Below, one piece after another: positions 15,332-23,299 of a stretch of 64,000 nucleotides of DNA. Both the position numbers and the translations under genes were made by a program. The stretch lies in contig JAHDQJ010000002.1 of the NCBI GenBank assembly GCA_018433865.1, positions 186,001-250,000 on the forward strand, in the 5' to 3' direction. Positions within the stretch are counted from its first letter, which is position 1. Each line of letters opens with the position of its first letter. The notes beneath the pieces were generated by a model. It was not told the origin of the DNA, did no database searches, and saw only the letters and a list, made by a program, of their open reading frames with translations. The stretch comes from Spirochaetales bacterium (GTDB taxonomy: Bacteria; Spirochaetota; Spirochaetia; Sphaerochaetales; Sphaerochaetaceae).

Positions 15332-16300
15332 ATGAAACACAAGATCTCGCTCGTTCTCGTGCTTGTCCTGCTCTCATTGGTCCTGGTGTTCACCGGATGT
15401 GGAAAGAAGGAAGTTGCGGCAACACCCGCTGCGGCACCTGCTGCTCCCGTAGCGGCACCTGCACCCGCCCCTGCTCCGGCACCGGCAGCTCCTGCGATCG
15501 ACAAGAACGCAGTGTTGGTCTCTGCGGCTGAAAACTATTTCACCCAGATTGCAACCAGCAACAACATGATCGCCGCAAAGGATGTCAAGGCCATGATGGA
15601 TGACAATCCGGACGCAATCATGATCATCGACATCCGCGCTGCAGCCGATTTCGAGGCCGGACACATCGCTGGCGCTTACCACAGCGAGTGGAAGGATCTC
15701 GGCAATGTCATGGAGAAGATTCCCACCAACCGCCAAGTCGTGGTCACCTGTTACTCAGGGCAGACTGCAGGTCAGGCGATCGGCGCCCTCAGGCTTGCAG
15801 GATTCACCAACGTGAAGACCCTCACCGGCGGCATGAACGGTTGGAAGGCAGCAGAACTGACCGCGGTTGAGACCGGCGCGAAGCCCCTTGCCTCCCGCTC
15901 GGATACATCCGCACCGAAGAACGATGAGCAGAAGATCCTCTGGGATGCGGCGAAGGCCTACTTCAAGGCTGTCGGAACCGACGGCAACAAGCTGATCAAG
16001 CCCCAGGATCTCTACGATACGCTGCAGACCAATCCGAAAGCCTTCACCGTGATCGACATCCGTGGAAAGGCTGATTACGATGGCGGCCACATCGAGTACT
16101 CCACCCACACCGCGTGGGCACAGATGGGAGGACAGCTCGCCTCCTTGCCCAAGAACGGCAAGATAGTGATCGTATGCTTCTCCGGCCAGACTGCCGGACA
16201 GACCGTCGGCGTCCTCAGGACCCTCGGTTACGATGCCTACTCCCTCCAGGGCGGCATCAACAACGGCTGGAAGCCCGCGAATCTTCCTCTCGTCCAATAA
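15332..16300 (+). CDS. Lipoprotein with two rhodanese domains
   Basis: Lipoprotein of 322 residues: lipobox FTGC (Cys23), Ala/Pro linker to about residue 55, then two tandem rhodanese domains. Each keeps its active-site loop: CYSGQT with Cys140 and CFSGQT with Cys282. Rhodaneses carry sulfane sulfur as a Cys persulfide. Outside the membrane it could handle thiosulfate, polysulfide or possibly selenium species; this is inference. The signal, linker and upstream palindrome match the EET lipoproteins. AAGGAG precedes ATG 15332. tRNA-Sec starts 52 nt downstream. Confidence 0.88.
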   Translation: MKHKISLVLVLVLLSLVLVFTGCGKKEVAATPAAAPAAPVAAPAPAPAPAPAAPAIDKNAVLVSAAENYFTQIATSNNMIAAKDVKAMMDDNPDAIMIIDIRAAADFEAGHIAGAYHSEWKDLGNVMEKIPTNRQVVVTCYSGQTAGQAIGALRLAGFTNVKTLTGGMNGWKAAELTAVETGAKPLASRSDTSAPKNDEQKILWDAAKAYFKAVGTDGNKLIKPQDLYDTLQTNPKAFTVIDIRGKADYDGGHIEYSTHTAWAQMGGQLASLPKNGKIVIVCFSGQTAGQTVGVLRTLGYDAYSLQGGINNGWKPANLPLVQ

Positions 16301-16319
16301 TCCTTGACCTGATCGCACA

Positions 16320-16347
16320 GGATACCGTCGCAGGTGCGACGGTATCC
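16320..16347. terminator. Perfect hairpin between the rhodanese gene and tRNA-Sec
   Basis: 13-bp perfect inverted repeat GGATACCGTCGCA/TGCGACGGTATCC with a 2-nt loop (in practice 4). There is no T-tract after it and it ends 5 nt before tRNA-Sec. It may terminate weakly, or mark an RNA processing point if selC is read through from upstream. Confidence 0.6.
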
Positions 16348-16352
16348 CTATG

Positions 16353-16441
16353 GGAAGCAGAAGGGGTCTGGTGGCTCCCGCGGTCTTCAAAACCGTAGGC
16401 TGTACAAGTCGCAGCGGCAGGTTCGATTCCTGCCTCTTCCG
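16353..16441 (+). tRNA. selC: tRNA-Sec (anticodon TCA)
   Basis: 89-nt tRNA that decodes UGA as selenocysteine. The anticodon loop CTTCAAA (16385-16391) has TCA at 16387-16389 on a CGGT/ACCG stem. A long variable arm (GCTG..CAGC), a T-arm GCAGG-TTCGATT-CCTGC, and a GGAAG/CTTCC acceptor end with G discriminator, as in E. coli selC, all fit. The inner acceptor pairs are imperfect by eye. CCA is not encoded directly (GTACCA). No promoter was found; selA starts 4 nt downstream. Confidence 0.93.
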
Positions 16442-16445
16442 TACC

Positions 16446-17786
16446 ATGAATGAGCATCGTCCGCGCATACCACAAGTAGAAACCCTCTTGCAAGAACCAT
16501 CGGTCTCACGCTGGATACCCTTGATCAGCCGACCGATGGTCACCATGATCGTTCGTGAGGAACTTCAGAAGATACGACAGTCATGGATCGAGGACAAGAA
16601 AGAAATCACGCACGAAGAGTTGCTCGACCGCATTGTCCGAGCCTGTGTCGCACGATACCGGCGCAGCCCGCAACGGGTAGTCAATTGTACGGGAGTGATC
16701 ATACACACGAACCTGGGACGTTCGCCCATTGCTCATGAGACGTGGGATGCCGCAGGGGAATTGAACACCGCTTACAGCTCTCTTGAGCTCGATCTCGACA
16801 CTGGCAAGCGTGGGCAGAGGAACTCCTTGGCAGGCGATTTGCTTTCCCTCCTCGCAGGAGCAGAGTCTGCCATGGTGGTCAACAACAATGCCGCAGCGCT
16901 CTTCTTGATCCTTTCCGTCCTCGCCAAGCGCAAGGAAGTGATTGTCAGCAGGGGTGAGCTGGTGCAGATCGGGGGAGGCTTCAGGATCCCCGATATCCTC
17001 CGGCAATCGGGAGCCAGGTTGGTCGAGGTCGGTACGACTAACATCACCACGTGTGAGGATTACCTTGAGGCGGTCACCGAACGGACCGCTCTGGTACTGA
17101 AGGTTCACCGGAGCAATTTCGCCCTCCGCGGATTCACCGGGGAACCTACCACCGCAGAACTCGCGACCGCACTGGAAGGCCGGGTCCCCTTGCTCGTCGA
17201 CCAAGGTTCAGGAATCGTTCGACGCGGTATGCCCGGAGAGACTCCCATCGAGAATCACATCAGACAAGGAGCTTCCCTGGTCTGCTTCTCTGCTGACAAG
17301 GCTTTGGGGTCCGTCCAGGCAGGGTGTATCGTAGGGACTCGAAAGATGATCACCAAACTGCTGCAATCACCGCTCTACCGGGTTCTCAGACCAGGCAAGA
17401 CGATCCTGACCCTGCTTGAACATTCGGTGGTGGCACACCTGAACGGGGACATGCCTCCGGTACTCACCTGTATCGACCGATCGGTACGGGAGCAGCAGGA
17501 AATGGGCCTTTGTGTCCTGGAAGGCTTGCCGGAAGGAAGGTATTCCTTGGCAGGCGCTCCAATGACCTTGGGAGGCGGAAGTTCCCCCGATGAATACCGC
17601 GAAGGCGTGGCAATCAGGGTTTTGCTTGATCGACCAGCGGAAGAGATCCTCAGGAGGCTTCGTTCCCTGGATCCTCCGATCATCGGGACGATCGACAAGA
17701 AAGTTGTCCTCCTCCACCTGGGAGCCCTCTTCGAAGAGGATGTCCCCCACCTGAGAAACAGCCTTCGGGCCCTAGCGGAGTGGTGA
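16446..17786 (+). CDS. selA: L-seryl-tRNA(Sec) selenium transferase
   Basis: PLP enzyme of 446 residues that converts Ser-tRNA(Sec) to Sec-tRNA(Sec) using selenophosphate. Family landmarks: VNCTGVIIHTNLGRSP, VNNNAAALFLIL, and the PLP lysine Lys285 in SADKALGSVQAG (often SGDKLLGGPQAG elsewhere). ATG 16446 lies 4 nt past the 3' end of tRNA-Sec and there is no ribosome-binding site, because the upstream bases belong to the tRNA. Initiation may depend on tRNA 3' processing. selB follows at once. selD (selenophosphate synthetase) is not in the window. Confidence 0.94.
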   Translation: MNEHRPRIPQVETLLQEPSVSRWIPLISRPMVTMIVREELQKIRQSWIEDKKEITHEELLDRIVRACVARYRRSPQRVVNCTGVIIHTNLGRSPIAHETWDAAGELNTAYSSLELDLDTGKRGQRNSLAGDLLSLLAGAESAMVVNNNAAALFLILSVLAKRKEVIVSRGELVQIGGGFRIPDILRQSGARLVEVGTTNITTCEDYLEAVTERTALVLKVHRSNFALRGFTGEPTTAELATALEGRVPLLVDQGSGIVRRGMPGETPIENHIRQGASLVCFSADKALGSVQAGCIVGTRKMITKLLQSPLYRVLRPGKTILTLLEHSVVAHLNGDMPPVLTCIDRSVREQQEMGLCVLEGLPEGRYSLAGAPMTLGGGSSPDEYREGVAIRVLLDRPAEEILRRLRSLDPPIIGTIDKKVVLLHLGALFEEDVPHLRNSLRALAEW

Positions 17787-17788
17787 GC

Positions 17789-19597
17789 GTGCATATCATC
17801 GGAACGGCAGGTCATGTGGACCACGGGAAATCGACACTCGTCAGGGCTCTTACCGGAACCGATCCGGATCGGTTGCCAGAGGAGAAGCTCAGGGCCCTGA
17901 CGATCGAACTGGGTTTTGCCTCATACCGGAACGACGCTGGCCAGACGATCGGCGTGATCGATGTGCCGGGGCATGAACGGTTCATCAGGAACATGGTTGC
18001 GGGCACGTGGTCCCTCGATTGTGCCATGCTGGTCATCGCAGCTGATGACGGATGGATGGAACAGACAGAGGACCATGCGCAGGTCTTGTGTGGCATGCGT
18101 GTGCCTTCGGTATTTGTCGTGCTTACCAAACGGGACCTCGCCGATGAAAAGAGGTTGTCGGAAGTCACCATCGATATCGAAAAGCGGTTCACGGCCCTGT
18201 TCGGGTATGAGCCGGAGATCGTGGTGGCCAGCGCGTTGCATGATCCCGACCTGCGCGAATTGAAGCGCTGTATCGATCGACATCTCATGCACGAATCGTT
18301 GCACTGCCGCGTTCCCGCCCTCTTCGTAGACCGGACTTTCATCATGGCGGGAACAGGACCTGTCATCACCGGAAGTCTCCGTGGAGGCTTCCTCACGGTG
18401 GGCAGCGAGGTCACGATCCTGCCGAAGATGAAGCGATCGCGCATCCGCTCGCTCCAATGCTTCGGCAAGGCAGTGGAACGAGTGGAGGATGGGACGAGAA
18501 CGGCATTAGGATTGCAGGGGATAGGGATCGAAGAACTCTCGCGAGGCGATTGCCTGACCACGAGGGCCGATCTGTTTTCCGTCACCCAGCAGGCTTATGT
18601 TCTCTTGGTTGCGCCGTATGCCGACGGCAAGCTCGCATTGAAGAACCACGTTCAAGTGGAAATCGCATCGGGAACCTGGCACGATACCTGTTCCGTTCAC
18701 TTCCTGGGACGCCCCGTACAGGGAATGCACCACATGCTCGTACGTATCGTCAGCCATGAAACACAAGCATGGTATTGGCAACAGCCCGTCATTCTCATGC
18801 AACCGGGAGCAAGCACCGTGATCGCCTACGGAACGGTGATAGTCGCTGACAATCTCGCCAAAACCGAGCTCAATCGGCTGCGGGAGCTGCTTTCTTCCGA
18901 CAACGTCCTCCCTGCGGATATCGATTCTCCAGAACTATTGCGATTGTTCCTGAGCGGGTATCGGATGCTCCCCGGCAGGATGGGAAATGAACTCTCTGTA
19001 TGCGACCGACGATTTCTCCGGATCGGCCAATGGTGGATAGCTGCCGAAATAACCGAAGAAATCAAGCAGCGACTCTTCCAGGCGATATCCCGGCAGCAAC
19101 AACCGCTGGCTTTGGAAGAGGCCAAGCAAAGCACCCCCTATCCTGCTTCCGTCGTTGCTGCTGTCATCAGGAGATTGGAAGAGAACAATGAGCTTCGGGT
19201 TCGCAACGGAAAGTTGGAGAAAGGGGGTACACAAGAAGAACCTCTTCCGTCTGGGGCACGGGAACTCTTGATACGCATCGAGCGGAATGGATTCGATGGA
19301 TACGAGAGCAGGAAGCTGACCAGGGAGGAAAAGCCTTTGGTCGGGATACTCCTTCACGCAGACAAGATCGTGATCTTGGAAAGTACGTTCATCTACTCGG
19401 TAAAGACTCTTGGCACCATGATCGGCTTGGTATTGCAGGGGAGAAAAGTGAAAGACCGGTTCACCATCGGCGAGGCCAAGACACACATCCCGCTCAGCCG
19501 GAAATACATGCTTCCGCTGTTGAATCATATGGAGCAGGCAGGCTATGTCAGACGGATCGGAGACATTCGGGAGGTAATTCGGCTTCCTGAACGATAA
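17789..19597 (+). CDS. selB: Selenocysteine-specific elongation factor
   Basis: GTPase of about 602 residues that brings Sec-tRNA(Sec) to UGA codons marked by a SECIS hairpin. The G motifs are intact: GTAGHVDHGKST, DVPGHERFIRNM, and TKRDLAD. EF-Tu-like domains follow, then a C-terminal set of winged helices (from about residue 400) that bind the SECIS RNA. The start is uncertain: GTG 17780, 17783 or 17789. I prefer 17789 because GGAG lies 8 nt before it and the protein then begins VHIIGTAGHVDHG like other SelB. It almost abuts selA. Confidence 0.94.
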   Translation: MHIIGTAGHVDHGKSTLVRALTGTDPDRLPEEKLRALTIELGFASYRNDAGQTIGVIDVPGHERFIRNMVAGTWSLDCAMLVIAADDGWMEQTEDHAQVLCGMRVPSVFVVLTKRDLADEKRLSEVTIDIEKRFTALFGYEPEIVVASALHDPDLRELKRCIDRHLMHESLHCRVPALFVDRTFIMAGTGPVITGSLRGGFLTVGSEVTILPKMKRSRIRSLQCFGKAVERVEDGTRTALGLQGIGIEELSRGDCLTTRADLFSVTQQAYVLLVAPYADGKLALKNHVQVEIASGTWHDTCSVHFLGRPVQGMHHMLVRIVSHETQAWYWQQPVILMQPGASTVIAYGTVIVADNLAKTELNRLRELLSSDNVLPADIDSPELLRLFLSGYRMLPGRMGNELSVCDRRFLRIGQWWIAAEITEEIKQRLFQAISRQQQPLALEEAKQSTPYPASVVAAVIRRLEENNELRVRNGKLEKGGTQEEPLPSGARELLIRIERNGFDGYESRKLTREEKPLVGILLHADKIVILESTFIYSVKTLGTMIGLVLQGRKVKDRFTIGEAKTHIPLSRKYMLPLLNHMEQAGYVRRIGDIREVIRLPER

Positions 19598-19615
19598 AAT
19601 TGAGACTGATTCCAG

Positions 19616-19645
19616 TTGTGCTTTTTTTATCGATACTGGTATAAT
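19616..19645 (+). promoter_or_regulatory. Promoter of the selenocytochrome with TATCGATA in the spacer
   Basis: TTGTGC (19616-19621), 18-nt spacer, TATAAT (19640-19645) preceded by TGG (extended -10). TTATCGATAC at 19627-19636 sits between -35 and -10, where a bound regulator would block or reshape polymerase binding. Confidence 0.8.
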
Positions 19646-19680
19646 GATTGCGAAGGGACAGATTTGCAATGGAGGAATCT

Positions 19681-21063
19681 ATGGGGAATGACAGGAAGGC
19701 ACAGATGTTCCGATTCGGGCTGCTCGCTCTGGCGGTCCTGATGGTGTTCTTCGCATTGGGTTGCAAGAAGAAGGAAGTGGCCGGCACGGCTCCTGCAGTC
19801 GCCGAACCGCAGGTCATCACCGTACGGTTCACCGACCCGGTTGATCTCGAACCGCAGCCGAGTGCCAAGTGCATCGCCTGCCACACGAAGACGAACCCGA
19901 TCAACAAATTGGCCAAACCAGTCTCTGCCGCGGCAGAGACAGGTGGGTGAGGCCCTGCCGCGCCGGAGTTTTCGGCGCTTGAAAAATTCCAAGTATCTTT
20001 GGATTTCCTTGACACTGCCCATGGGAAATTGGGTTGTGTGACCTGTCACGGAGGCAATGGCAACGAGGAGCGGTTCGAATTCGCTCACGTCGGTGTCAAC
20101 ACCTCCCCGTCCGCTGATGTGAATGGCATCTGTGCACAGTGCCACCAGGAAGCGACGGAAACCTATGGCAAGTCGTTGCACTATACCGTACGCGGATTCG
20201 CAAACTCCCTGATAGAGTTCAGCGGAGATCCGAACGCATTGGACAATCCTCACGAAGGATTGGGAGAGGTGTTCAACCTCAACTGCATGAACTGCCACGC
20301 CACATGTGGCGAGTGTCACGTCAGCAGGCCCAGCGGGTACGCGGGCGGTCTGATCGACAAGCACAAGTTCTTCAACTCACCGCCGATGGACCAGACCTGC
20401 TTCGGTTGTCATGGGGCCCGGAATGCCGGCGAGTTCATGGGGACCGTCGGATTCTCCCAGGACGTCCACTACGAGGCGGGGATGACCTGCGTCGATTGCC
20501 ATGATGTGAACAACTTCCACGGAACCGGTGAAGAGTATGCATCCATGTGGGACAAGCCGGTACTCCCCTCTTGTCTGGATTGTCACGAAGAGGTGGCATC
20601 GGGAAGCGCGAAGACACCGATGCACAATATCCACGGGGATACGCTATCTTGTCAGGTCTGTCACGCACAGGCAAACCAGAACTGCTTCGAGTGTCATGCA
20701 GATATCTCGGATGACCGGACGAGCCTTGCAAGCCACTCCGAGATGCGGGTGTTGTTCAGGATCGGCTTGAACCCGGAGCCGACCGAGGAGAGGCCGTACA
20801 AGTATGTGGCGTTGCGCCACATCCCCACGACCGCCGACTCCTTCGTCGAGGCGGGAGATGGGTTGTTGCCGAATTATGACAACATCACGAACTGGAAGTA
20901 CTCGCCGACCCATAACATCCAGAAGTCCACATTCCAGAACGAGAGTTGCGACTCTTGCCACGGGAACCCGCGGATCTTCCTGAATGAAAACGATTTGAGA
21001 GAAACCGACAGCGAAGCGAACAAGCGGCTTATCGCACCGCCGCCGGCATCAGTCGGATACTGA
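19681..21063 (+). CDS. Candidate selenoprotein: 11-haem c-type cytochrome lipoprotein with in-frame TGA
   Basis: One reading frame of 461 codons interrupted only by TGA at 19948-19950 (codon 90). Upstream: GGAGG, ATG 19681, signal peptide, lipobox FALGC (Cys28), haem motif CIACH (64-68), then ..AETGG before the TGA. Downstream the same frame is open at once (GPAAPEFSALEKF..) and holds ten more CxxCH motifs, starting with CVTCH (119-123). A GC-rich hairpin with a G-first loop stands 9-28 nt after the TGA, and tRNA-Sec, selA and selB lie directly upstream. I therefore read the TGA as selenocysteine. No independent start with a ribosome-binding site exists downstream. It should be an exported electron carrier or reductase, matured by ResB/CcsA encoded next. 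The alternative is a nonsense-mutated gene. I recognise no named family. Confidence 0.82.
19948..19978 (+). promoter_or_regulatory. Bacterial SECIS-like element after UGA codon 90
   Basis: UGA at 19948-19950, then a 6-bp perfect stem GCGCCG/CGGCGC (19960-19965 with 19973-19978) closing a 7-nt loop GAGUUUU. The loop starts 16 nt after the UGA and its first base is G. Both match the general model of bacterial SECIS elements recognised by SelB. Confidence 0.75.
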
Positions 21064-21140
21064 TCACGGCTGATCCGTTCGCTGCGGCAGAGGGCCGGAG
21101 GTATTGACTTCCGACCCTCTCGCCATATATAGGGAGGAAC

Positions 21141-22406
21141 ATGAAACGAACATCAATGAAGGTACTGCATGCGATCGCCTCCCTGAAGGTTGCCATCGTG
21201 CTGCTCTCCCTGATCGCCATTTACATCGTGATCGGCACACTGCTGCCACAGCATAGCGCACCAGAATGGTATCTCGAACGCTATCCCGCCCTCGGATCCC
21301 TGATCATCTCGCTCAGCTTGGACAGTGCCTATGGTTCTCCGATCTTCATCGTCCTGATCGCACTGTTCGCAATCAACCTCACCACCTGCACGGTACTCTC
21401 GCTAAAGGGCCAATGGCGCCAGATGGACAGCAACTATTACCCCTCGTTCAAGGAAGATGAGTTCACCATCGACATAGAGGACCAGGATACCGTGCATACG
21501 TTCCTGAAGAGGAAACGGTTCCGGGTGGAAAGGGGCGGGGATGCACTGAGAGCGGGCAAGTTCCGGTGGGGAGTCCTCGGTGCCACGATCACCCATATTG
21601 GGCTCTTGGTGCTTTTCGTAGGGGGAACTATAGGGAACATGACCGCGTCCGAAGATGTGGTGAACCTGCTCCCCGGCAATGAGAAGCGGTTCGAGGAGGA
21701 GGGATTCCTCATCCGCCTCGAGGACTTCGACATGACTTTCGATGACAAGGGTGCCGTGAAACAATACATCAGCACGGTAACGGTAATCGACGACGACGGA
21801 ACGGAAACGACGCGTGAGCTGTGGGTGAACAATCCCCTGCACCACAAAGGGATCGGCATGTATCAAGCGAGTTTCGGGTGGACGGGGAACCTCCGTGTCA
21901 CCGACACCGCAAGCGGCGAGATCCAGGCAGAGGGGTTGCTCCGTTCCGGAAGGACTTACTTTCATCAATCGTCCCACCTGACCATCTATCTCTACGGATA
22001 TTATCCTGAGATGGCGATCGGGCATGACCAACAGCCGGTGTCCCTGAGCAATCGTGAAATCGATCCTCACTACGCGGTGGTGCTGTATGAGTTCGGCAAT
22101 CCGGTCGGCTCCTATATCATCGCCCCCGGAGAAGCCATTCCCTACAAGGACCTGGAGATCACGTTTACCCATGCGGTGGCCTATACAGGTCTCTTGGTCC
22201 GTTCCGACCCTTCCTACCCGGTCGTGCTCGCAGGATTCTTGATCATCCTGTTGGGCATGTTCGTCAGTTTCTATTGTTACCCCCGTTTCATCCACTTCTC
22301 ATCGGGCACCTTGCGTACCGCGAGCAGAAGGAACGGGTGGGTATTCCACCATAGCGTCCGTTCGGCTTTGGAACGCACGCAGACTCGCAAGAACAAAGAG
22401 GACTAG
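21141..22406 (+). CDS. resB: ResB/Ccs1 cytochrome c maturation protein
   Basis: Membrane protein of 421 residues, one half of the system II (Ccs) haem handling and attachment complex. Two spans lie near the N-terminus (LKVAIVLLSLIAIYIVIGTL..), a third near residue 150, then a large periplasmic domain and a last span near 360. The motif LPQHS after the first span is typical. GGAGG precedes ATG 21141. It follows the multihaem cytochrome by 77 nt, which contain an imperfect hairpin around 21085-21119. It attaches haem to CxxCH motifs after export. Confidence 0.9.
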   Translation: MKRTSMKVLHAIASLKVAIVLLSLIAIYIVIGTLLPQHSAPEWYLERYPALGSLIISLSLDSAYGSPIFIVLIALFAINLTTCTVLSLKGQWRQMDSNYYPSFKEDEFTIDIEDQDTVHTFLKRKRFRVERGGDALRAGKFRWGVLGATITHIGLLVLFVGGTIGNMTASEDVVNLLPGNEKRFEEEGFLIRLEDFDMTFDDKGAVKQYISTVTVIDDDGTETTRELWVNNPLHHKGIGMYQASFGWTGNLRVTDTASGEIQAEGLLRSGRTYFHQSSHLTIYLYGYYPEMAIGHDQQPVSLSNREIDPHYAVVLYEFGNPVGSYIIAPGEAIPYKDLEITFTHAVAYTGLLVRSDPSYPVVLAGFLIILLGMFVSFYCYPRFIHFSSGTLRTASRRNGWVFHHSVRSALERTQTRKNKED

Positions 22407-22408
22407 TC

Positions 22409-23227
22409 ATGGACAAATTCCAGAATATCGAGAACATCACCTTCACGATCGCATTCATCCTCTACATGGTATCAGCGATCACCCACCTCTTCTTGGTGAC
22501 GAAACTGGCAAAGAAGGTGGAGCCTATCGCAATCCTGACTGCACTGGCAGGCTTGGTGCTCCATACGGCAGCCATGGTCGCCCGGACCGCAGGAGCGAAT
22601 CGCCTGCCGTTCAGCAACCAATACGAATTCGCCTTGAGTTTTGCGTGGGGCATCGTATTGAGTTTCCTGATCCTCTACCGCATCTACCGGTTCGGAGCAA
22701 TCGGAGCGTTCGTCATGCCGCTTGCAATCCTCGTGATGGGATATGCATCGTTGCAGAGCAAGGCGGTGCGTCCCCTGATGCCCGCATTGCAAAGTCATTG
22801 GCTGACCTTCCACGTCGGAACGGCAATCCTCTCCTATGGAGCGTTTGCCCTTGCCTGCGGAATCTCGATCATCTATCTCATCGATGCCAAACGCACAGGG
22901 GATCACAGGATCCTCAAGGACCCGGAGGTCAGCGACATGCTCACCTACCGTGTCATCGTGTTCGGCCTCCTCATGTTGACGGTAGTGATCATCAGCGGGG
23001 CCATCTGGGCACAGAAAGCGTGGTCCAGGTATTGGGCTTGGGACCCCAAGGAGACCTGGTCGCTGATCACCTGGATCATCTATGCCATCTACCTCCATCT
23101 CAGGTTGCGCAGGAACTGGCGGGGAAAGAGTGCCGCGTGGTTCTCCATCATCGGGTTCATCTCCGTGCTGTTCACGTTCGTGGGTGTCAACATCCTGTTG
23201 CCGAGCATCCATAGCTACGCCACATGA
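22409..23227 (+). CDS. ccsA: CcsA/ResC cytochrome c maturation protein
   Basis: Polytopic protein of 272 residues and the haem-channel partner of ResB. The periplasmic haem-binding WWD-type motif is visible as WSRYWAWDPKETWSLITW, with flanking His residues in THLF, SHWLTFHVG and the final NILLPSIHSYA. It starts 2 nt after resB. Together the two are sufficient for system II cytochrome c assembly, and the only c-type cytochrome in the window is the one upstream. Confidence 0.92.
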   Translation: MDKFQNIENITFTIAFILYMVSAITHLFLVTKLAKKVEPIAILTALAGLVLHTAAMVARTAGANRLPFSNQYEFALSFAWGIVLSFLILYRIYRFGAIGAFVMPLAILVMGYASLQSKAVRPLMPALQSHWLTFHVGTAILSYGAFALACGISIIYLIDAKRTGDHRILKDPEVSDMLTYRVIVFGLLMLTVVIISGAIWAQKAWSRYWAWDPKETWSLITWIIYAIYLHLRLRRNWRGKSAAWFSIIGFISVLFTFVGVNILLPSIHSYAT

Positions 23228-23299
23228 GGGTGGACAAGATACGTTCTCTTCCGTAGCATGGGAACATGCCGATGCATACCACGTACATGAGGAGCGACA

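Noticed and set aside
19948-20001. The cytochrome as two separate genes, the second starting at TTG 19999, or as a frameshifted pseudogene
   Set aside because: Both parts are in the same frame with only one stop between them, 16 codons before the TTG stay open, no ribosome-binding site precedes 19999, and the downstream part alone would lack a signal peptide needed for haem attachment.
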